Positions 58,321 through 64,000 of a DNA stretch of 64,000 bases are shown here, one piece after another. The notes beneath the pieces are model-generated. The model saw only the letters and a program-made list of their open reading frames with translations, ran no database searches and had not been told where the DNA came from. How positions within the stretch are numbered: the first letter of the stretch is position 1; every line of letters starts with the position of its first letter. This DNA comes from Nocardia iowensis (lineage in GTDB: Bacteria > Actinomycetota > Actinomycetes > Mycobacteriales > Mycobacteriaceae): positions 3,472,001-3,536,000 of the forward strand of contig NZ_CP078145.1 of assembly GCF_019222765.1 (NCBI RefSeq). The letters run 5' to 3'. A program made the position numbers and the translations under genes.

Positions 58321-61300
58321 GCCGTCACCTCGCTGGCGCTCGTCTCGGGCACGATCACCGAGGTTCCTCGCACCGCACGAGCCTGGTCGGCGAGGATCGG
58401 ATTCTGAAACAGCACCCGCATCGGCGGCCGCCCCCCGAGACGGGGTTCCAGCCAGGCCGCGAGCTGGGCGGCGAGCAGCGAATGCCCGCCCACCTGGAAG
58501 AAATGCGACGACGCCGTGAACCGGTCGTGCCCGAGCACCTCGCGCCAGCCCTCGGCAATCAGCTTCACCTGCGGATCCGAGACCGCGTCGGTATCGGATA
58601 CTTGCGCCGGTTCTTCCTGCGCCGCGGCCAGTGCGGCCAGCGCCCGGCGGTCCGGCTTGCCGCCGGGCAACATCGGTATGGGTTCCAGGCACACCCAGTG
58701 CCCCGGCACCAGTGCCGTCGGCAACCGCCGCGTCAGCGCCGCATGCAGGGCCCGGTCGTCCACCTCGGTTCTCTCGACGAACCCGACCAACCGAGGTCCG
58801 GTCGAACTCTCCGTGTCGAGGACGACTGCACAGGAGAGACCACCGAGCTCTGCCGAGGCGGCGGCCTCGATCTCCTCCGGTTCGATGCGGTAGCCGCGCA
58901 GCTTGATCTGATTGTCCCGGCGACCCAGGAAACGAAGCAGGCCCGACTCGTCACGATAACCGAGATCGCCTGTGAGATAGACGCGTTCGCCGTTCAGCGC
59001 CTCCACGGTCACGAAACGGGCGGCCGTGGCCGCCTCGTCCGCCAGATACCCCTCGGCCAATCCCACACCCTGGACGGCTAATTCGCCCACGGCACCCGTC
59101 GGCAGCGGATACGTCCCGGCATCCAGAACGTGGACGCGCACGCCCGGCAGCTCGGTCCCCAGCGGCACCTCCGCGAGTGCGGTCTCCGTGCGGTCCACTT
59201 CGTGCACGGTCGACGTGATCGTCGCCTCGGTCAGGCCGTACGCATTGAGAACGATGGCGTCGGTCGTGTCGAGCACCTCCCGCAGCGCCTCGACCGGCAG
59301 CCGCTCCCCGCCGAGCACGATCAGTCGCGGTGACCAGCGCCCATCGCGCAGCGCCTCGCACACCTCGGCACGCGCCGCCAGCAGATAACTTGTCGGCAGA
59401 TTGGCGACGGTGACGCGGCGGGCGGCGAGCACGGCGACCAGTTCGGGAGCCGTCGGTACCTCCCGCCGGGGAGCGATCAGGCTCGCCCCGACCAGCAGCG
59501 GCGGCAGCATCTCCTCCAGGGCCACATCGAACGACGGCTTCGCGAACAGCAGCACCCGATCCTCGGCCGTCAGTCCGAACCGTCCGGCCACAGCGGTGAC
59601 GTGGTGGGCCAATGCGCGGCGGCCAACGACCACAGGTTTGGGCACCCCCGTCGAACCTGAGGTGTGGATGACATACGCCGCCCCCTCGATCAACCGCGCC
59701 GATCGTGCTGTGGGCCAACCGGATTCGCCCACCAGCGCGACCGGCAGTCCCTCGGCGGGCAGGGCGAGCGCACCCTCCCGAGTGGTGAGCACCAGCGCCG
59801 GGTCGAGACGTTGCAGCAGCGCCGCCAATCGCGCGGGCGGGTCATCGGGCGAGCACGGACAGTACACCGCGCCCATCCGTAGACAGGCGAGCAGCGTCAC
59901 GAGTGTGTCCGTGCCGCGCCCCAGCACGGCTGCCACCGGCGCACCCGACGTCACACCGGCCGCGCGCAACCGGTCCGCCAGCGCCTCGACTCCGCGATCC
60001 AGCTCCCCGTAGGTGAGTGTCCGCCCGCCGTCGACTACCGCGGTCCGGGCAGGGTCGTGACGGCGGAGCGGGTCGAGCACCTCGTCCGGCCGCACCTCGA
60101 CCGGTGCAGTGTCGGTGGGCGGCAGGACCGGAGCAGCGAGAGCGGCCAGTGGTGCGTCGGGAGCGAGGAGATACGCGCGCAGGAGGTCGAGGAAGCGGCC
60201 CGAGAGCAGCCGCACATTGTTCTCGGTGAACAGGTCGCGGTCGTAGTCCCATACCAGGGTCATCCCGGGCGCGCCGTGGCGGAGCCCGACCGTGCGGCGG
60301 TCGTCGGGTAGCAGCACCAGGTCGAGGTCGAAACGGGTTGTGCCGGTGTTGAATCCCTCGAACAGCGTCACCTCCAGGCCGGGCACCTCGATTTCCGGCA
60401 GCACCGCGTCGTGGGCGCTGAACATCACCGAGAACAGCGGATTGTCCGCGCCGTGGGTGTGCAGGCCCAGGGACCGGGTGAGCTCCTGGACCGGCAGCTG
60501 CTGATGGGGGAGGGCGCGCAGCAGCGTGTCGGTCACCTCGTCGACCGTCTCGCCGGCCGCCGCCACCGGATCGAGATGCAGCCGCAGCGGGATGGTGTTG
60601 ACGAACATCCCGACCGTCTCCTCGAAGCCGTCCGGTCGATTGCCCACGGCCGTGCCGACCACGAGATCGCTGCGGCCGCTGTGGCGGCGCAGCAATTCGC
60701 CGAACAGGGTGAGCAGCGTGGCGAAAGGCGTGTGCCCGCGGTCGCGGCTGTTGGCACGCAGCCGCTCCGCGAGATCGGCCCCGATCGCCTGGCGAAACTG
60801 CCCGCCGGCATGGCGTCGCTGCACTCCCAGCCGGGCCAGCCCGGGCAGCGGCAGATCGAACGCGGCATCGCGCAGGACGTTCTTCCAGTAAGCCAGCGAT
60901 TCCACGTCGCGCGCTCGGAGCCGCGGATCGGACATCGCCGCCACGTACCGCTCGTACGAGCCCGGGATGGGCAGCTCGGCGTCCACGCCGAGCACCCGCG
61001 CCCGGTAGAGGATGAACAGGTCGCGCAACACGATCGCGAACGAGCGCCCGTCGTGGACGAGATGGTGCTCGACGTGGATCAGCCTGTGGTGGTTCTCGCC
61101 GAGCCGCGCCAGGCACCAGCGCAGGAGCGGAGCCTCGAAGGTGTCCAGCGGCTCCTCGGCCTCGGCGCGCAGGAGTTCCTCGAAAGCGGTTTCCGGATCG
61201 TCCGTCCCGGACAGGTCGACGCTGCGGATACGAGGGACGCACTGCTCGCTCACGCGCTGCCGGGGAGCCGTCCCGGCCGAATCCTGCGGTACGAGCTCCA

Positions 61301-61469
61301 GCCGCAGCCCCGGGTGGCGGTCGAGAACACCGGTCAACGCGGCACACAGTGCCTGCTCGTCGAGTTGCCCCCACAGATCGAGGGTGGCAGTGAAGTTGTA
61401 TGCGCGGCTACTGGGCAGCATCTGCTCGTGTAGCCACACGATCTCCTGTGAGGGAGAGAGTCCGAACAT
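58317..61469 (-). CDS. NRPS C-A-T module
   Basis: 1050 residues from ATG 61469 (AAAGGA 6 bases upstream). Condensation domain 1-440 opening FGLSPSQEIVWLHEQMLPSS, with HHLVHDG (~134-140) intact. Adenylation domain ~470-950: A3 VIHTSGSTGVPK (~604), A4 SFDVALEEMLP, A5 NAYGLTEATIT, A7 YLTGDLG, A8 IKLRGYRIEPEEIE, A10 GGKPDRRAL (~936). Carrier domain with Ser in VGGHSLLAAQL (~995). The C domain at the very N-terminus of the first module suggests that it accepts either an acyl starter or the peptide from a free carrier (the A-T proteins). Confidence 0.92.
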   Translation of the reverse strand: MFGLSPSQEIVWLHEQMLPSSRAYNFTATLDLWGQLDEQALCAALTGVLDRHPGLRLELVPQDSAGTAPRQRVSEQCVPRIRSVDLSGTDDPETAFEELLRAEAEEPLDTFEAPLLRWCLARLGENHHRLIHVEHHLVHDGRSFAIVLRDLFILYRARVLGVDAELPIPGSYERYVAAMSDPRLRARDVESLAYWKNVLRDAAFDLPLPGLARLGVQRRHAGGQFRQAIGADLAERLRANSRDRGHTPFATLLTLFGELLRRHSGRSDLVVGTAVGNRPDGFEETVGMFVNTIPLRLHLDPVAAAGETVDEVTDTLLRALPHQQLPVQELTRSLGLHTHGADNPLFSVMFSAHDAVLPEIEVPGLEVTLFEGFNTGTTRFDLDLVLLPDDRRTVGLRHGAPGMTLVWDYDRDLFTENNVRLLSGRFLDLLRAYLLAPDAPLAALAAPVLPPTDTAPVEVRPDEVLDPLRRHDPARTAVVDGGRTLTYGELDRGVEALADRLRAAGVTSGAPVAAVLGRGTDTLVTLLACLRMGAVYCPCSPDDPPARLAALLQRLDPALVLTTREGALALPAEGLPVALVGESGWPTARSARLIEGAAYVIHTSGSTGVPKPVVVGRRALAHHVTAVAGRFGLTAEDRVLLFAKPSFDVALEEMLPPLLVGASLIAPRREVPTAPELVAVLAARRVTVANLPTSYLLAARAEVCEALRDGRWSPRLIVLGGERLPVEALREVLDTTDAIVLNAYGLTEATITSTVHEVDRTETALAEVPLGTELPGVRVHVLDAGTYPLPTGAVGELAVQGVGLAEGYLADEAATAARFVTVEALNGERVYLTGDLGYRDESGLLRFLGRRDNQIKLRGYRIEPEEIEAAASAELGGLSCAVVLDTESSTGPRLVGFVERTEVDDRALHAALTRRLPTALVPGHWVCLEPIPMLPGGKPDRRALAALAAAQEEPAQVSDTDAVSDPQVKLIAEGWREVLGHDRFTASSHFFQVGGHSLLAAQLAAWLEPRLGGRPPMRVLFQNPILADQARAVRGTSVIVPETSASEVTA

Positions 61470-61572
61470 TATCGATCCTTTTGGGTGAGGTGGGATGGGA
61501 CAGCACGGCAATCCGCGGCTCCTGCCGATCGGGCGCGGCGAAGAGATAAAGGCGTATGCGAGCTAGGTCGGC

Positions 61573-62844
61573 CTAGGTGGTCGAGCGGGCGTGCGGGCGT
61601 AGCCCGGCGAGCATTTCGGCGAACGCTTCCCGTGCCGGTCCGTCCGCGACGGCACCGCGATCCCAGGCCATCCGGACGAGCAGCTCGGTGTCGTAGGAGA
61701 CGGAGACGACGAACGGAGCCTGGATCGGACGTCCGTCGATGTGGATCTCGTGGCCTGTCACCCCGCCCAACTCGAGCGGCGGACGGTGGGTGAGGTCCTC
61801 GAAGGTGAGCAGCCCGTCGAGCGTGCCGGTCCACGGCGCGCCTGCGCTGCGGGCCGCGCGGGCCACCTCGTCGAACGGGGTGTCCGCGTGATCGAGATCG
61901 TCCCACCAGACGTCGGCCGTGGCCTCCGGATCCACTGTCCGGGCGGCGTGGACCACGGTGTTGAGGAAGGACCCAAGCACCGCCGGTGCGGCCGCCGGTC
62001 TGCCGCCCCAGGGATAGCCGAGTAGCGGAATAGCGGACCCGTGCACCACCCGGGCAGCCGCGGCGCAGGCGGCGAGCAGGACGGGGAAGGCAGTCGCCCG
62101 CCCGCCGTCCGTAATCGGCAACCGATGCAGGGCGGACCCGACCGTCCTATCGTCCCCGCGCGGGCCCGGGCCACCGGGCCTGATGTCGGCGAGGCGTCGC
62201 ATCCAATAGTCGACCGAGCGCGTGCCCGACGCGCGTTCCTCCACTGCCAGTTGGGTATTCACGCTTTCGCGGTACTCCGCCACCGACGAGACGGCGATCG
62301 CCCCTGGCCCGAGACCCGCCCGATAGGCGGTGGAGAGATCACCCAGTATCCGGCCCAACGACTGTTCGTCACACGCGGCATGGTCCAGGACGATCGCCAG
62401 AATCTCCGTGGCGTTCGCGATGTCCTCCGCGAGGAACAACCGCAACGGTGGTCCCGCGGCCTCCCATCCGGCCAGCGCCCGGGGCAGGGCGTCGTCGACG
62501 GTCTCCTCGGGGGCGGGCACCACGCGGATCACGGGGACGGCGGGGTCGTCGACCAGACGCAGGACCGGCGTACCCCGCAGCACTGCGGGACGGGCCCGCA
62601 ACGCCGGGTGGGTGGCCGCCAAATAACCTGCGGCGCAAGCCAACCGGTCTGCGTCGACGGTGCCGTGGGGGAAAGAGAAGAACAGCGGGACGAGATCGGG
62701 CCGCCCGCCCGGCCTGAGGTGACGGGCAAGCAGGAATCGGCGTTGGGCACCGGTGACCGGGAGTATTCGGGCCGGGTCGCCGCTCTCGGCCACCTGCCGG
62801 TATCGGGCGAGGTATCCAGCGGTGATGCTGATATGTGAAGTCAT
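61573..62844 (-). CDS. Stand-alone condensation-domain-like protein
   Basis: 423 residues with a condensation/CoA-dependent acyltransferase fold and nothing else. The opening (LARYRQVAESGDPARILPVT, GAQRRFLLARHL) is the usual N-lobe start. The active-site motif HHxxxDG reads DHAACDE (~154-160): the second His and the Asp are kept, the first His is Asp and the Gly is Glu. C-lobe features include PLLGYPWGGRP and LGSFLNTVV. It could be a working free C domain, an acyltransferase of the PapA type, or an inactive scaffold. ATG 62844 overlaps the stop of the MFS gene (ATGA). A 103-base gap separates it from the C-A-T gene. Confidence 0.82.
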   Translation of the reverse strand: MTSHISITAGYLARYRQVAESGDPARILPVTGAQRRFLLARHLRPGGRPDLVPLFFSFPHGTVDADRLACAAGYLAATHPALRARPAVLRGTPVLRLVDDPAVPVIRVVPAPEETVDDALPRALAGWEAAGPPLRLFLAEDIANATEILAIVLDHAACDEQSLGRILGDLSTAYRAGLGPGAIAVSSVAEYRESVNTQLAVEERASGTRSVDYWMRRLADIRPGGPGPRGDDRTVGSALHRLPITDGGRATAFPVLLAACAAAARVVHGSAIPLLGYPWGGRPAAAPAVLGSFLNTVVHAARTVDPEATADVWWDDLDHADTPFDEVARAARSAGAPWTGTLDGLLTFEDLTHRPPLELGGVTGHEIHIDGRPIQAPFVVSVSYDTELLVRMAWDRGAVADGPAREAFAEMLAGLRPHARSTT

Positions 62845-64000
62845 AGCGATGAGGACGTCCGTCTCGAAGACTGCATCGACCGGTCCGCATCGGCAGCCGG
62901 ATCGGGAAGATCCCGCAGTCGACGTAACGGGGAAAGCAGCAAAGGCACGGGCACGGCGAGCATTCCGACCGCGCACACCCAGACGGCCGTGCGCGGCCCG
63001 GCCGCTCCCGCGATGGCACCTCCGGCCAGCGCGCCGAGCGGCATCGTGCCCCAGACCATGAAGCGCAGTGTGGCGTTGACGCGCCCCAGCAGCTCATCGG
63101 GACACAACAATTGGCGGAAGCTGACCTGAGCCACGTTGTAGACCACCGCACCGAAGAAGACGACACCCGAACCGAGCGCGAACCAACCGGCCACCGCGCC
63201 GTGCCCGGCCAGCGGCCACAGCAGCGCGAACGGGCCCGTGACAACCGTCGACAGCCAGATGACCCTGGCCTGCCCGACCATCCGGGCTGCCGCCCCGGCG
63301 AACAGCGCACCGCCGAGTCCACCCACCGCCGCCGCCGAAAGCAGCAATCCCAAAGCGGCAGGAGGCAATTCGAGGACGCGGACGAGGAAAACCGTCTGGA
63401 CCGAGACCAACATAGCCGTGAAGAAGTTCGCCACCGCTGTCGCCATGGCGATCATGCGCAGGATCCGGTGCCGCGCAACGAAGGCGATACCCTCGGCCAC
63501 CTGGCTGCGCAATGAGAGGCCCGGCGTAGGTTCCGGTTGCGGCTCGCGCGTGCGGATACCTCGCAGGAACAGTGCCGACGCCAGGTAGCCGAGCGCGTTC
63601 GCCAGGATCGTCAGCGGCGCTCCCAACACCTGCACCAGCCAGCCACCCAGTCCGGGCCCGGCCACCTGGGCCGCCGACCGTGCCGTCTCCAAAGCCCCAT
63701 TGCCCGCGACCAATTGGTCCCGCGGCAGCAGACGCGGCAGATAGCTCTGATGCGCGACATCGAAGAACACCGTCGCGACACCGGTAGTCAGTGCTACCAC
63801 GTATAGCTGCACCATGGTGAGCCTCCCGGCCACGGTCGCCAGCGGAACGCTGACCATCACCGCCGCGCGCACCAGATCCGCCCGGATGAGGATCGGCAGC
63901 CGCCGCATCCGATCCACCCACGCTCCGGCGGGAAGCCCGATCAGCAGGAACGCGGCGGTCTCTGCGGCGGTCAGCAGGCCCACCTCGAAAGCGGACGCCT
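62841..64000 (-). CDS. MFS exporter of the NRPS operon (EntS-like), 5' end outside the window
   Basis: The frame is open to the right edge, so the start lies beyond 64000; about 386 residues are visible. The layout (VGLLTAAETAAFLLIGLPAG then AWVDRMRRLPILIRADLVRA, the motif A loop, and VFFDVAHQSYLPRLLPRDQL) matches the EntS/enterobactin-exporter-like MFS branch, which commonly accompanies siderophore and small-peptide clusters. About ten membrane segments are visible. It is the most upstream gene of the operon in view and overlaps the next gene by ATGA, so it probably exports the NRPS product. Confidence 0.87.
   Translation of the reverse strand, partial: ASAFEVGLLTAAETAAFLLIGLPAGAWVDRMRRLPILIRADLVRAAVMVSVPLATVAGRLTMVQLYVVALTTGVATVFFDVAHQSYLPRLLPRDQLVAGNGALETARSAAQVAGPGLGGWLVQVLGAPLTILANALGYLASALFLRGIRTREPQPEPTPGLSLRSQVAEGIAFVARHRILRMIAMATAVANFFTAMLVSVQTVFLVRVLELPPAALGLLLSAAAVGGLGGALFAGAAARMVGQARVIWLSTVVTGPFALLWPLAGHGAVAGWFALGSGVVFFGAVVYNVAQVSFRQLLCPDELLGRVNATLRFMVWGTMPLGALAGGAIAGAAGPRTAVWVCAVGMLAVPVPLLLSPLRRLRDLPDPAADADRSMQSSRRTSSSL

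Noticed and set aside
57151..58692. Extended 513-codon version of the acyl-CoA dehydrogenase
   Set aside because: The extra 124 codons overlap the carrier domain of the C-A-T gene in another frame; the GTG at 58320 with stop/start overlap is the natural start.
59842..61374. 510-codon minus-strand frame inside the C-A-T gene
   Set aside because: Wrong-frame shadow of the condensation domain; no start, no domain.
61470..61572. Internal promoter in the NRPS operon gap (CCTAG direct repeats, TTTATC)
   Set aside because: The elements are too weak to support a promoter; the gap could be a simple leader.
1..64000. CRISPR arrays, tRNA or rRNA genes, integrated prophage or plasmid ends
   Set aside because: I looked for regularly spaced repeats, cloverleaf-like segments with CCA ends, rRNA cores and attachment-site duplications and saw none. 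A tRNAscan or Infernal run would be decisive and could not be done here.

Overview
The window looks like a chromosome segment of a high-GC actinomycete of the Mycobacteriales, most likely Nocardia or a close relative. The grounds are uniformly GC-rich coding sequence with many GTG starts, an F420-dependent luciferase-like oxidoreductase, a protein O-mannosyltransferase, a decayed copy of an AcpM-type acyl carrier protein gene, and many small MarR, TetR, MerR and LysR regulators each next to the oxidoreductase or transporter gene they probably control. I see no rRNA, tRNA, CRISPR array or intact insertion sequence.

Layout. 0.2-5 kb: small solitary genes (hypothetical, acetyltransferase remnant, SnoaL-like, NRDE/TANGO2, EthD, LysR) with a transposase scar. 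5.3-10.4 kb: a membrane protein/regulator pair, then a five-gene run in which two paralogous alpha/beta hydrolases bracket a MerR regulator, a DUF4097 protein and a CPBP protease, starting from a MerR-type promoter that seems to give a leaderless mRNA. 10.8-15.2 kb: an SDR, three tiny ORFs, a RibD-like reductase and a MarR-controlled pair of membrane proteins. 15.2-21.7 kb: an FAD monooxygenase plus MFS exporter with a divergent TetR (resistance-like), and a beta-helix protein with its own divergent TetR. 22-27.2 kb: lone hypothetical proteins, one frameshifted.

27.2-41.8 kb is a mosaic of intact redox and hydrolase genes and decayed fragments: an acyl carrier protein, an IclR regulator, an aldehyde dehydrogenase, an SDR, two LuxR tails, pieces of two alpha/beta hydrolases, an amino-acid-oxidase tail, a P450 start and an IS5 transposase. 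Six promoter-like sites of one design (TTGAC-type -35, exactly 19 bp, inverted repeat in the spacer) are scattered through it. They lie upstream of a hydrolase, an FAD oxidoreductase/F420 enzyme pair, a MerR gene that has become fused to a truncated acetyltransferase, and three decayed genes. This looks like a MerR regulon that is being dismantled.

41.9-50.6 kb: a two-component system with a membrane-anchored tandem serine protease, then a TetR-controlled oxidoreductase/MFS/SGNH operon with three operators. 50.7-64 kb (minus strand, running off the right edge): a compact nonribosomal peptide synthetase operon. In transcription order it holds an MFS exporter, a stand-alone condensation-like protein, C-A-T, an acyl-CoA dehydrogenase, A-T, A-T, and a terminal C-(A remnant)-T-SDR protein, nearly all translationally coupled. 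It is the best candidate here for an uncharacterised biosynthetic system.
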